DNA from: an uncultured Prevotellaceae bacterium | Lineage (GTDB): Bacteria > Bacteroidota > Bacteroidia > Bacteroidales > Bacteroidaceae | Assembly: GCA_902779455.1 (NCBI GenBank) | Contig: CACZBS010000009.1 | Location: 1 to 64,000 of the forward strand | Direction: 5' to 3' | DNA: 64,000 nt | Made by a program: the position numbers and the translations under genes | Notes under the pieces: generated by a model | What the model saw: the letters and a program-made list of their open reading frames with translations, nothing else | Databases searched by the model: none | Told to the model about the DNA's origin: nothing | In this document: positions 17,017-25,838 of the stretch, piece by piece | How positions within the stretch are numbered: the first letter of the stretch is position 1 | How the letters are laid out: every line of letters begins with the position of its first letter

Positions 17017-18576
17017 TTAATCTTGCTTCTTGTCGAGAATGGCCTTGATGTCGAAGAGTGGCTTAATCCTCTGATGCTTTTCTGTGAGGAATAGCGTCTT
17101 AACTCTTTCAGTATCACCATATGGCAGGCTCAGCTTGATGGTGGGTATGGTTTTGGCAATGTCAATCACCTTGTCTACACTAAGATTGATTCCCCCGTGC
17201 AGGGCGATGATGCGCTGCAGTTCTTTGTAGACCTTGTATGCTATGAAGCAGATGCAGATGTGCGCCTCAATGCGTTTCTCCGTGAAGTGGAATATCGGCC
17301 TTGCCTCCAGATTGCCCTTCGTGACACGGAATGCCCGTTCCACGTACCAAAGACTGTGATATTGGGCTACTACCTGCTCGGCATCAAGGTCAGTGTTGGT
17401 TACGTAGCCTTTCAGGCCGTCCCACTTGGCATCGTTCTCTATCTCCTGCTCGTTGATGACCACTTGCACGTCCTTGCTGATGGTAAGGAACTTGTTATAT
17501 CCGCGTCTGTTGATGGATGCCTTGGTAAGCACTCCGCTGCTGTATGCCTTACGCAGCCTCTCAATGCCTTTCTCGCGGTTATGAGCGTCTTTCTTGGCCC
17601 GCTGTTCTGAGTAGCCGACAATCAACCTCTCGCCGTTCTTTCGGTAGTATTCATGGTACGTGCCTGATACTTTCTCCTGTGCCAGCATCCATTCCACGAT
17701 GTCAGCAGGCTCCTTCTTGATTCTCGCACCGAGGATGTACTTGTAGCCCGCCTGACGCAGCAAATCCACGTTGGTCTTGTTAAGAAGACCGGAATCGGCC
17801 ACCACCACAAAGTCCTTGATGTTGAAACGCAGGATGAAGTCGTCTATGATGGGGATCATCGTGCGTCCCTCATACTGCGCACCATTGAAGATTGAGTACG
17901 ACAGCGGATAGCCGTCCGCGCTGACAAGCAGTCCCAGGATGATCTGGGACTCTGACGTCTTGCCGTCCTTTGAGAATCCGTTAGTGCGCAACTCGTCCTG
18001 TATGCCCGTCTCAAAGTACAGCGAGGTTACATCGTAGAACATCAGCCCTATGTTGCCACCGAGAATCTTGCGAGTGTGCTCCACGCTTATCTGCTGCACC
18101 AGCTCACGCTGCTTGTTGTACAGCTTGTCCATGTAGCGGTATATCTGGTCAAGGCTGACATCCTCATGGAAGTATGACTTCAAGTAGTCTGCCGTGGCCG
18201 ACTTGCTCAACGGCTGGCAGATACGGGAAATGACCAGATGACGAAGGACTTCGTCCTTAATCCTGTTGAAGCCAATGCTGTCGTAGACTTGGTTCAGAAT
18301 CTGCTGGGGACCGTTGAGAACGACGGCTGAGATGTTGTTCAGTACACGCTCCGACTCCAGGAACTCCTGCTGTATAATGCTGCTTTGGGCAAAGTCAATC
18401 TCCTGCTGTCCACCAAACCTGCGCACCCACTCTGAGGCCTTGGCATACAGACGGTCGGCTTCCTCCTCGGTCTTTGCAACACCGAAGCTCTTGACCTCCT
18501 TGAAGCCTCCGCGGCTCTTGTCAACCACCACAACACTGATGGTACCCGTTCTGTTTCTCTTCTTGCGTGGGAACAT
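17017..18576 (-). CDS. IS1634-family transposase
   Basis: About 519 aa, DDE-type transposase. The three acidic residues are visible in FYDVTSLYFE, VVADSGLL and LWYVERAFR, the last being the YREK-like block of the IS4/IS1634 group. The N-terminal region (PRKKRNRTGTISVVVVDKS) is typical of the family. I start at the Met at 18576: the ATG five codons upstream (18591) overlaps TACCTTTG (18581-18588), a good -7 promoter box, which would leave almost no leader. The frame is intact and probably active. Confidence 0.93.
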   Translation of the reverse strand: MFPRKKRNRTGTISVVVVDKSRGGFKEVKSFGVAKTEEEADRLYAKASEWVRRFGGQQEIDFAQSSIIQQEFLESERVLNNISAVVLNGPQQILNQVYDSIGFNRIKDEVLRHLVISRICQPLSKSATADYLKSYFHEDVSLDQIYRYMDKLYNKQRELVQQISVEHTRKILGGNIGLMFYDVTSLYFETGIQDELRTNGFSKDGKTSESQIILGLLVSADGYPLSYSIFNGAQYEGRTMIPIIDDFILRFNIKDFVVVADSGLLNKTNVDLLRQAGYKYILGARIKKEPADIVEWMLAQEKVSGTYHEYYRKNGERLIVGYSEQRAKKDAHNREKGIERLRKAYSSGVLTKASINRRGYNKFLTISKDVQVVINEQEIENDAKWDGLKGYVTNTDLDAEQVVAQYHSLWYVERAFRVTKGNLEARPIFHFTEKRIEAHICICFIAYKVYKELQRIIALHGGINLSVDKVIDIAKTIPTIKLSLPYGDTERVKTLFLTEKHQRIKPLFDIKAILDKKQD

Positions 18577-18580
18577 GCCG

Positions 18581-18588
18581 CAAAGGTA
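18581..18588 (-). promoter_or_regulatory. -7 box of the transposase gene
   Basis: TACCTTTG matches TAnnTTTG a few bases before the chosen ATG at 18576, which would give a nearly leaderless mRNA. No clean -33 box was seen. Confidence 0.45.
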
Positions 18589-18690
18589 CACAAATTTCCT
18601 GAGTCACCCAAGTCACCAAGCAAAATTCCCTGTTTATCGGGGTCTCAAGTGGGTCACCCCCTCGGAAATGTTAAAACCGCCGAAGTCAGG

Positions 18691-18729
18691 AAAAAGGACG
18701 TGGCTCCTGTCCTGAGTCAAAGCGGTGCT
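18691..18729 (+). repeat. Right copy of the 39-bp direct repeat flanking the IS
   Basis: Exact copy of 16931-16969. Sequence beyond the repeat differs on the two sides, and the copy starts directly at the IS end, as expected for a target duplication. Confidence 0.9.
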
Positions 18730-18741
18730 TTATCATAGAAA

Positions 18742-18774
18742 AAGCGGCACTTCTCGCTGGGAGAAGTGCCGCTT
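18742..18774 (-). terminator. Terminator hairpin of the 1642-aa protein gene
   Basis: AAGCGGCACTTCTC pairs with GAGAAGTGCCGCTT around a short loop. On the minus strand the stem is followed by a T run (CTTTTTCT). It lies 25 bp after the stop of the gene ending at 18799. The stem shares the core AAGTGCCGCTT with the compound hairpin near 50.9 kb. Confidence 0.8.
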
Positions 18775-18798
18775 CAGTTGTGTTAAAGTGCCGCTTTG

Positions 18799-21700
18799 TC
18801 ACTTCAGGATGACCTTTGTGCCGCCTACGACGTAGGTGCCCTTCAGGCCTTCGACGGTGCGGGTCTGCTGGCGCACGAGCTTGCCGTCGAGTGAGTAGAC
18901 ATCGAAGGGCTTGCCGGTGGCCAGGATCTGACGGATGGCATCCGTGTAGGTGAACGAGGCGTAGGCCGGAACCGACTCGGTGCCGTCGGCATAGACAGCC
19001 GTAACGGCTATCCTGTGTCTGCCGTCGCCCATCATTCCGTCGATGGCGTAGGACGTGTCGCTGGTGGTGCCCACAAGTTGTCCGTCGACGTAGACGTTGA
19101 AGTGGTCGACAGTGACAGCCTTGACGTAGGTGATGTCGTCGATCTTCAGACCGTAGCCCAGATAGGAGCCCTTGCTGTGGCGGATGGCGAAGTACTTGGC
19201 CGTCTCAGGCAGTGTGACGTAAGCCAGGAGCCATTCGTCCTTCGTGGCATCGTCGAGTTGCTTGAGGAGCTTGAAGTCGCTGATGTCGCGACCCGTCTCA
19301 GAGTAGAGCACCTCGCAGCCCTGCGTCTGGCGCAGCAGCGAGCCGTAGTAGAACTCGAGGACGGTGCCGCCGCGCACCTCGGGTGAGATGAGATAGTCGT
19401 CGGGCAGCGGCGTGTAGTTGCCGTCGGCCGGATCCATCGAGACGAGGTATTGCGTGCCGCTGGCAGCCTTCATGTTGTAATAGTAATAATCGGACATGCC
19501 GGCGAACAGGCTGCCTTCGAACACCTGGAAGGCCTGTGGCTGTCCGGCATATTCGGTGAGGTATTCCATGTTCTTCCATGTATAGGTGGGCATGTTGTCG
19601 CGGTCGTAGAGACGCCAGGGGCCCAGCTGACCCTCGGGTGCGCCGGAGGCCACGCCGCCCGTATACCACAGTTCGTAGTCCTCGAAGCTCTCAGTGGTCT
19701 GCTGCGCCGTCTTGTCCATGTCGAACGACCAGCTGACGTTGACCCTCTGCGAGCCGCTGGCCTGGCTGGCCACGACGTCAGAGGGATAGCTGTTGTTCTT
19801 GCCGCCGTTGACACTGATGGTCACCACGGCCTCAGAGCTGTTGTCGGTGGCGATGGCGTCGCCGTCGACTTCAACGGTCGTCACCAGCACCTTCTCAGCG
19901 TCCTCCATGCCAGTGCGGTCATAGGCGTTGATGGTGTTGGCCCTGTAGCGGAACTGCACCACGCGGAGGTCGCCCGGCTGCAAGGCGCGGCTGACGGTCT
20001 CGCTGGCAATGGGTGCTTCGTCCTCATAGAGTGTCACCGTATAGTTGCGCACGGCCTGCTGGCCCATGTTCATCACCGAGACGTTGGCCATGACCTCCTC
20101 GCCGGCGTTCATCTGCTTGGGGATCTCGAAGCCGACGACAGCCATGTTCGTGGGCTGTGCATCGTAGATGCCGAAGTTGTCGAAGTAGATGTCATGATAG
20201 TGGTCGCCGTCGAAGGTCAGGTGGAAGATGCTCTTCACGCAGGGCTGTACCCATCCCCACGACTGATACTCGTCGAGCGGCAGGCTGATGTGCTGCATGC
20301 CGTCCATGACGGTCATCTTGTGGGAAGCCTTCAGACCGTTGGGTCCGTTGAGGACGACCTCCATGTCGGTGTCCGTATCCTCGAGGATGATGTCGAGGTT
20401 GAGCATGGGCTTGGCGAGGGTGCTGATGTCGACCTTGCTTCCCAGCGCCGTGATTGAGCCGTTGAAGGCCGAGTAGACATACCACGAGTTGCCTACGTCG
20501 TGGCCGAACTGGTCGGCGATGGGCTGAATGCCGGCCACCTGAGTGGCGCGGTCGAGCCAGTAGCGCCACACTGCGTCGAGGTCGGGGCTGAGAGCTGCGT
20601 CGAGGATAAACTCGCGCTCGCCGGTCTCGATGGCCGGTGCCTGGATGGGTGCGCCGATGACGCTGTTGACGGCCGTCACGGGCGAGTAGATCTTGTTGCC
20701 CTGTGCGTCCTTCGACACTGCCATGACGAAGTAGGTCCAGTTGTACTGCATGCCCTCATCGGGATTGAAGTCGGGGATGACCAGCTCCAGTCCGTCGGTC
20801 TCGGCATCGGGGATGATGGCGTCGTAGACGTAGGTGTTGCCCATGTTGACGTAGTAGACCAGCTGGTTAGCCTTGCTGGTGGTGTAGGCTCGATAGCTGA
20901 CTGAGGGCAGGTAGGCGCCGTGTGCACCCTTCAGCTGCTCCTGCTCGGGGAAGCGCACGATGAGTTTTCCGTCTCTCTGGACGACGTCCATGCCGGTGGG
21001 TGTGGCTACGGCGTTGTCCCATCCGACGTGGGCCGTGGCTGCGTAGCTCTGTCCGATGTGGCTTTCGCCGTCGGCCGTGTAGGATGTCTCGACGGTGAAG
21101 GTGTACTCGCCCGTCGGCAGGTCATCGGTGGTCAGCGTCAGGCGGGTGCCTGGAGCCTGGTCAGCCCACGACTTGATCAGCTGGGGCTCAGCGTCGCCCG
21201 TGGCGTAGAGCGAAGCCTGGATGCGGTCGGTGCTGCCCAGCTGCTTGCCGTTGAGGGTCTCGGTGGGCAGTGTCAGCACGATGTCAGCCTTGCCGCTGAT
21301 CTGACCGTCGGCACCCGTAGTGATGCCGTAGACAGGCGTGGCCTCAATCTCTCCGGCAGCGAGTGAGAGCCAGTCGCTCTGCAGGGCCGTGGCCTCGGCG
21401 ATGTAGATGTCGAAGAGTGCTATCTCCCACTGGCTGGGAGCCGAGACGGCGTGCAGTCCGACGTAGTAGGTGTCGTCCTTGTCGACCGTGAACTCAAACT
21501 CCTTGTCGCAGTAGTCGATGACCTCCTCGGCCTCCATGATGACCTGCGTCATGGCCTCCTTGTTCTTGGCTGTGCCGAGGCAGATCTCGAGCGTCTCGAC
21601 ATACATGCCGCTGAGGGGACCGTGCATGTTGGACTTGAAGTGATAGGTCGTGCCGGCCTTAAGTTCAATACCGGGCGTGATGAACCATTCGTCGCCGGTC

Positions 21701-23727
21701 TTCGTCGTCGTGTAGTTGCTGGCGGCCACGGCGCCGCACAGCTGCTGGCCCAGCAGCATGTGTGGCTCGCACCACTTCCACGTCTTGCCGTCCTGGTTGC
21801 CGTCGATGATGGTGAAGTCCTTCTGGCGGATGTTGTAGTAGTCGTTGGCAAAGTCAACGAAGTAGGGGGTTGACTTGCCCACGCCGATGGGCAGGGCGCT
21901 GGTCGAGGCGGGCTCGCTGGCCAGCTCCTTGAGGGGGAATCCGAGCGGTGATGCCCATGCCTCGACCTCGAAGGTGAGGTCGGCCAGGGTCATGGTGAGG
22001 TCGTCGTCGGTCAGTGTGTAGACGATAGAGGTCTCGTCGTCCATGAGCGGATAGCCGCCATGAATGTCGGCCATGCGGTCACCGTCGATGACGCGATAGA
22101 CGAAGTAGCTGACGTAGTCGACCTTGCCGCCCTTAGTGCCGGCATAGTCGCCGCGTGTGGGGTGCTCCCAGCTGATGGTGACCTTGTGCTCTGCCTCGTC
22201 GTAGCTGAGGGCTACGTTCTTGGGAGCCTCCGGGATGCCGAGTCCCACCCATGCGGTGGCGCTCGTGCTGAGGCTCTCCTCGCCGTCGGTGCCGAGCGAG
22301 GTGGTCACCTTGATGGTGTTCTCAGCATTGTCCTTCACGTCGGTGGCAGCGATGCTGAAGTTGACGGTGGCGCCGGGCGTGGTCTGGTTGTCGCTGATGG
22401 CCTGCTTCACGTCGTTGACGTAGATGTTGTAGTAGAGCTTAGCGTCGGCAGCGAGGGGCTTGCCGCCGAAGTCGTTGACGGGTGCCGTGAACGAGCCGCT
22501 GCCCGTGGTCTGCATGGGAGCAAACTGGGCCTGCAGGTTGCTGGCGGCAGCGGGTGTGGCGTCCTGACGCTGCTGTGGTGCGATGAGGATGCCGGCGCAC
22601 TCGATGTCGCCGTCGAAGTCGACGAGGACGGTGGCCTTACCGGTCTCGAGGTTGACGCTGCAGAGCTCGGATTTCTCCTCGACGGCGTGGTCGACCACCC
22701 AGTAGAACGTGTTGTCGCGCGGGTCTATCTCGCCGCCCTGCAGCCAGAAGAATCCCTCGTGGTCGATGAGGTCGTGGACGCCGGTGTGGCCGATGAGCTT
22801 CTCCTCGGCCGTGGCTCGGTCAATCTGGTACAGGTTGCCGTCCTTGCAGACGCCGTAGAGTCGTCCGTCGTTGGTGACGCCCATGGCCACCATGTGCTTC
22901 TGAGGCGTCTGTCCGAACTTGGTCGTGGTGCGTCCGTCGGGGTCGAGCGTGGCGTAGCGCAGCGAGAGGTTGCCGTTGCGGTCGACGCCCCAGAACTGTC
23001 CGATGACAGTCGTGGTGCCGTCGGCGTTGTACTCCGTGGCGCATTCCAGTGCCATCGACGTTTGGTAGGGGATGGTCGTCTCGATGTAGGAGTCCTCGTC
23101 GAACGTCCAGTCGTCCATGTTGAAGTCCATGACGCGGGCGGGATTGGAGCTGTTGACCATGCTGCCCTGCTCGAAGAAGACGCCGCGATACTTGCCGTTC
23201 CATACGTAGGCGCCGCCGTTGAATCCGAAGTTGTCGTAGTCATCGAAGCCGGCGAAGAGGCAGGTCAGCTCGCCCGTCGTGACGTCGAGGGCGAAGAGTC
23301 CGCTCTCCTGCGTCTCGTCGACGGTGTTGTAGATGACGTTGGTGATGAGATACCTGTGGTCGTTGTCGGGCTTGAATGGTGCCTTAGCCTTCTGCTTGAC
23401 GGCACGCCGCACCTTGTCGGCCGTGATGTGCATCGGCTCGTGCTTGAGCAGCAGGTCGTTCAGTCCTGTGTGGCGCTGCTTCAGCGAGAGCTGCGGCGCT
23501 GCCGTGTAGGTGCCGCCCTGGCGGCGGTGGCTGCGCATCTTCACCAGTCCCTGCAAGGGGTCTTTCTGGCTGTCCGTGGCGGTGATGGCCTCCGGGTGGT
23601 GCAGCGCATACGAGACGGGCTTCGAAGGGCTTCCCAGCTCGACCTTCGTCTGCTGGGCTGCCGCTCCTTGTGGGATGGCCGTCAGAAAGGCGAGGGCCAG
23701 TCCCCAAAACGTGTTTGTCCTGTTCAT
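18799..23727 (-). CDS. Very large multidomain secreted protein with T9SS tail
   Basis: 1642 aa, function unknown. A signal peptide (about residues 1-24) is followed by a beta-propeller-like region with short repeats (about 100-400), fibronectin III-like domains (about 500-610), choice-of-anchor-J-like domains (about 620-790 and again near 1390-1560) and a CARDB-like stretch (about 1220-1330). The C-terminus has the motif VYSLDGKLV...GTYVVGGTKVILK, a T9SS sorting tail. It is probably a surface or shed adhesin or glycan-binding protein (inference). A perfect 23-bp tandem duplication sits immediately before its ATG. Confidence 0.8.
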   Translation of the reverse strand: MNRTNTFWGLALAFLTAIPQGAAAQQTKVELGSPSKPVSYALHHPEAITATDSQKDPLQGLVKMRSHRRQGGTYTAAPQLSLKQRHTGLNDLLLKHEPMHITADKVRRAVKQKAKAPFKPDNDHRYLITNVIYNTVDETQESGLFALDVTTGELTCLFAGFDDYDNFGFNGGAYVWNGKYRGVFFEQGSMVNSSNPARVMDFNMDDWTFDEDSYIETTIPYQTSMALECATEYNADGTTTVIGQFWGVDRNGNLSLRYATLDPDGRTTTKFGQTPQKHMVAMGVTNDGRLYGVCKDGNLYQIDRATAEEKLIGHTGVHDLIDHEGFFWLQGGEIDPRDNTFYWVVDHAVEEKSELCSVNLETGKATVLVDFDGDIECAGILIAPQQRQDATPAAASNLQAQFAPMQTTGSGSFTAPVNDFGGKPLAADAKLYYNIYVNDVKQAISDNQTTPGATVNFSIAATDVKDNAENTIKVTTSLGTDGEESLSTSATAWVGLGIPEAPKNVALSYDEAEHKVTISWEHPTRGDYAGTKGGKVDYVSYFVYRVIDGDRMADIHGGYPLMDDETSIVYTLTDDDLTMTLADLTFEVEAWASPLGFPLKELASEPASTSALPIGVGKSTPYFVDFANDYYNIRQKDFTIIDGNQDGKTWKWCEPHMLLGQQLCGAVAASNYTTTKTGDEWFITPGIELKAGTTYHFKSNMHGPLSGMYVETLEICLGTAKNKEAMTQVIMEAEEVIDYCDKEFEFTVDKDDTYYVGLHAVSAPSQWEIALFDIYIAEATALQSDWLSLAAGEIEATPVYGITTGADGQISGKADIVLTLPTETLNGKQLGSTDRIQASLYATGDAEPQLIKSWADQAPGTRLTLTTDDLPTGEYTFTVETSYTADGESHIGQSYAATAHVGWDNAVATPTGMDVVQRDGKLIVRFPEQEQLKGAHGAYLPSVSYRAYTTSKANQLVYYVNMGNTYVYDAIIPDAETDGLELVIPDFNPDEGMQYNWTYFVMAVSKDAQGNKIYSPVTAVNSVIGAPIQAPAIETGEREFILDAALSPDLDAVWRYWLDRATQVAGIQPIADQFGHDVGNSWYVYSAFNGSITALGSKVDISTLAKPMLNLDIILEDTDTDMEVVLNGPNGLKASHKMTVMDGMQHISLPLDEYQSWGWVQPCVKSIFHLTFDGDHYHDIYFDNFGIYDAQPTNMAVVGFEIPKQMNAGEEVMANVSVMNMGQQAVRNYTVTLYEDEAPIASETVSRALQPGDLRVVQFRYRANTINAYDRTGMEDAEKVLVTTVEVDGDAIATDNSSEAVVTISVNGGKNNSYPSDVVASQASGSQRVNVSWSFDMDKTAQQTTESFEDYELWYTGGVASGAPEGQLGPWRLYDRDNMPTYTWKNMEYLTEYAGQPQAFQVFEGSLFAGMSDYYYYNMKAASGTQYLVSMDPADGNYTPLPDDYLISPEVRGGTVLEFYYGSLLRQTQGCEVLYSETGRDISDFKLLKQLDDATKDEWLLAYVTLPETAKYFAIRHSKGSYLGYGLKIDDITYVKAVTVDHFNVYVDGQLVGTTSDTSYAIDGMMGDGRHRIAVTAVYADGTESVPAYASFTYTDAIRQILATGKPFDVYSLDGKLVRQQTRTVEGLKGTYVVGGTKVILK

Positions 23728-23728
23728 C

Positions 23729-23774
23729 TTTTAAATGGTTTATTTTACTTTTTTTAAATGGTTTATTTTACTTT
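23729..23774 (-). repeat. 23-bp perfect tandem duplication upstream of the 1642-aa gene
   Basis: Two identical 23-bp copies (23729-23751 and 23752-23774), AT-rich, begin 2 bp before the start codon. They fill most of the 62-bp gap to the upstream Omp28-like gene and form the 5' leader. Slippage here would change leader length. Confidence 0.75.
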
Positions 23775-23789
23775 CGATAGGTTCAACAA

Positions 23790-25670
23790 TCACTTCACCA
23801 CGACCTTGCGCACCGAGCCGTCGCTCATGCGCACCACGTTGAGGCCGCGCTGGGGGGCCGACAGCTGGCGACCGTCGATCGAGTAGCGCTGCGTCGTGGC
23901 AGTGGGGGCGTCGGTCGTCACGCTGCTGATGCCCGTGGCGTCGACCACCTGCTTCTTGACGGCGTTGGCGATGGTGCCGTCAGCATTGATGATCAGTGCC
24001 ACGGCGTGGATGGTGCCCTTGCGCAGGGCGTTGCGCATCGTGGCCTTCGTGGGCAGCTTCAGCGTGTGGCTGACCTTGCGCGTCTGGCCTCCTGTGAGCT
24101 TGCCGAGGGGTTCCACGTCGCTGCTGCCGGCCCATGCGAGTGCCACGTCGTTGAAGACATAGCCGATGACGTTGCTCTGGCCGTACTTGCCGCCGCGGGC
24201 GAAGATCTTCAGGTCTTCCTCAGCCACGGCCGACGTGGCATAGTTGTTCGACTGGGTCCAGGCATTCGTGCTGCCGCTCAGGCCGTCGCCGACGAGGACA
24301 TACTCGATGCGGAGGTCGCTGGTGTCGAAGAGCGACGTGACGCTGGCCGTCACGGCCACCTCCGTCTCTGCCTCGTCGATGATGCCAACGACGTCGACTG
24401 CCACCGTGGCGGGCACCTCCATGGCCCAGCTGAACTCGTTGCAGATGTCGCCGCTATCGCCGTAGTAGGGGTCGGTCATCATGGTGCGGTCGATGATGCA
24501 CGAGGGGGCGCCCGAGAAGCCCAGGCTGGCATAGTTGGCGATGTACATGGCGTCGGTTTCGTTATACTGGTGGATGGCGATGCCTACGAAGCGGTCGCCA
24601 AACTTCTCGCGCAGTTTCTCCATGCCCACCATGCCGCGCGGACAAAAACCGCAGGCCGTGCCCGTGAACTCCTCGACGACGACATTGCGCTGGATGAACT
24701 GATCCAGCGTGTTGAGGGTGAACTGTGCCGAGGGACTGACCGACTGGTTGGCCTCGCCGTTCACGCGGGTGACGGTCAGCGTCTTGGTGCTGCTCTGGGC
24801 TGTGGCGTCGGCCGCCACGCTGATCGTGACGTAGTCCGTGGCGAAGGGCTTCAGGGCTTTGCTGAGGCTGACGGTCTGCTCCTGGCCGTCGTCGATGGTG
24901 TAGCTGATGTTGCTGACGGCCGACTGGCCGTTGTTGGTCAGCATGAGGTCGACGTCGGTTTGCTTGCCCTTCTCCACGAAATGATTCTCCGTGGCGAAGG
25001 AGGGCACGACGGCCCGCTCGGCAAACTGGCCCTCCATGAGCACCTTGATGCTCAGCGAGCCGAAGCCCTGGCCGTAGAGCGTGCTCCAGTTGGGGATGGC
25101 CGTGTTGGTGCGCACCAGCAGACCATAGGGGTGGTCGTTGCCGCCGACGAGGATGGGGTACTGGTCGCTCTCGGTTGAGGCTGACGTGATGGTGAAGGAA
25201 TAGCCGACGTAGAGACCCTCGGCGGGTATGTCTAAGGGCGTGTCGAGCGCCACGTCGATGTTCTCGCCCAGGTCGTCCTTGGCCACGCTCTGCACCCACA
25301 GGGTGTTGTCGGCCGACGGTGTGGCCGTGGGCAGCCTGTTGGCTATCCACACCTTGACGCCGATGACGTGGGATGCCACCAGCGAGAATCTCACGGCCTG
25401 GATCTTCTTGTCGGCCGTCATGTCGTCCTGACCGGTGAGGTAGATGGCGCAGTGGTACGTGTCGTTCTTGTTGATGCCCGTGCCGCTCAGCTCGGTGGCG
25501 TCGCCGACGTATCCCCACCAGGTCTGGTTCTCGCCGGCCTCGATGGCTGTGGTGGTTTGGCCGTCGGCCTTCACGTCGTGTCTGACCGTGCTTTTCTTCA
25601 TCACCTGTGCCTGAGCGGTCCCTGCGCAGATAGCGGCAAGGACGGCTAAGAGAGTACAAAATTTCTTCAT
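23790..25670 (-). CDS. Omp28-like secreted protein with thioredoxin-type CxxC and T9SS tail
   Basis: 626 aa. It starts at MKKFCTLLAVLAAICAGTAQA, a signal peptide; the longer open frame upstream runs through the promoter and is rejected. Near residue 340 lies FTGTACGFCPRGMVG, a thioredoxin-like CxxC site as in Omp28-related outer membrane proteins, followed by GFSGAPSCIIDR. The N-terminal third is a beta-sandwich region, then CARDB-like (residues about 220-320). The tail YSIDGRQLSAP...VRKVVVK is T9SS-type. The redox site suggests disulfide chemistry on the surface or outside the cell (inference). It lies 62 bp before the 1642-aa gene and is likely co-transcribed with it. Confidence 0.83.
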   Translation of the reverse strand: MKKFCTLLAVLAAICAGTAQAQVMKKSTVRHDVKADGQTTTAIEAGENQTWWGYVGDATELSGTGINKNDTYHCAIYLTGQDDMTADKKIQAVRFSLVASHVIGVKVWIANRLPTATPSADNTLWVQSVAKDDLGENIDVALDTPLDIPAEGLYVGYSFTITSASTESDQYPILVGGNDHPYGLLVRTNTAIPNWSTLYGQGFGSLSIKVLMEGQFAERAVVPSFATENHFVEKGKQTDVDLMLTNNGQSAVSNISYTIDDGQEQTVSLSKALKPFATDYVTISVAADATAQSSTKTLTVTRVNGEANQSVSPSAQFTLNTLDQFIQRNVVVEEFTGTACGFCPRGMVGMEKLREKFGDRFVGIAIHQYNETDAMYIANYASLGFSGAPSCIIDRTMMTDPYYGDSGDICNEFSWAMEVPATVAVDVVGIIDEAETEVAVTASVTSLFDTSDLRIEYVLVGDGLSGSTNAWTQSNNYATSAVAEEDLKIFARGGKYGQSNVIGYVFNDVALAWAGSSDVEPLGKLTGGQTRKVSHTLKLPTKATMRNALRKGTIHAVALIINADGTIANAVKKQVVDATGISSVTTDAPTATTQRYSIDGRQLSAPQRGLNVVRMSDGSVRKVVVK

Positions 25671-25711
25671 CTTAGATTTAATGTTGAATAATAAATAAGG
25701 TTTTTCGTGTG

Positions 25712-25743
25712 CAAAGATATAAAATAAAACTGAATAAACCAAA
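25712..25743 (-). promoter_or_regulatory. Promoter of the Omp28-like gene
   Basis: TTTG (25740-25743) and TATCTTTG (25712-25719) on the minus strand are 20 bp apart, an exact match to the Bacteroidetes -33/-7 pattern. Transcription would start near 25706 and read the Omp28-like and 1642-aa genes. Confidence 0.8.
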
Positions 25744-25760
25744 CATTTTTATAAAAAAAG

Positions 25761-25810
25761 TAAAGCCCCGCTCCCGCTGGATTCTGATAGCGGGAGGCGA
25801 GGGCTTTATC
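25761..25810 (-). terminator. Terminator of the coiled-coil protein gene
   Basis: AAAGCCC plus CTCCCGCT pairs with AGCGGGAG plus GGGCTTT across a 10-nt loop. On the minus strand the stem is followed by TTACTTTTTTTAT. It lies 29 bp after the stop at 25839. Confidence 0.85.
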
Positions 25811-25838
25811 TTTGTGTCATGACATCGGCACGTGGGGC

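Larger units (their letters stand above)
16970..18690 (-). mobile_element. Complete IS1634-family insertion sequence (1721 bp)
   Basis: The element starts with CCTGACTTCGGCG (16970-16982) and ends with its exact reverse complement (18678-18690), giving 13-bp terminal inverted repeats. It holds one intact transposase gene on the minus strand and is bounded by a 39-bp direct repeat. It sits in the convergent gap between the AraC-type regulator and the 1642-aa secreted protein, so no gene is broken. Long, variable direct repeats are known for the founding member IS1634 of Mycoplasma mycoides. Confidence 0.92.

Noticed and set aside
16931-18729. 39-bp direct repeats as phage or integrative-element attachment sites
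   Set aside because: No integrase or tRNA gene is present; the repeats abut the terminal inverted repeats of an IS exactly, so a target duplication explains them better.
22060-23757. A 565-codon plus-strand frame opposite the 1642-aa gene
   Set aside because: Shadow frame: Val/Asp/Leu-rich with no recognisable domain.
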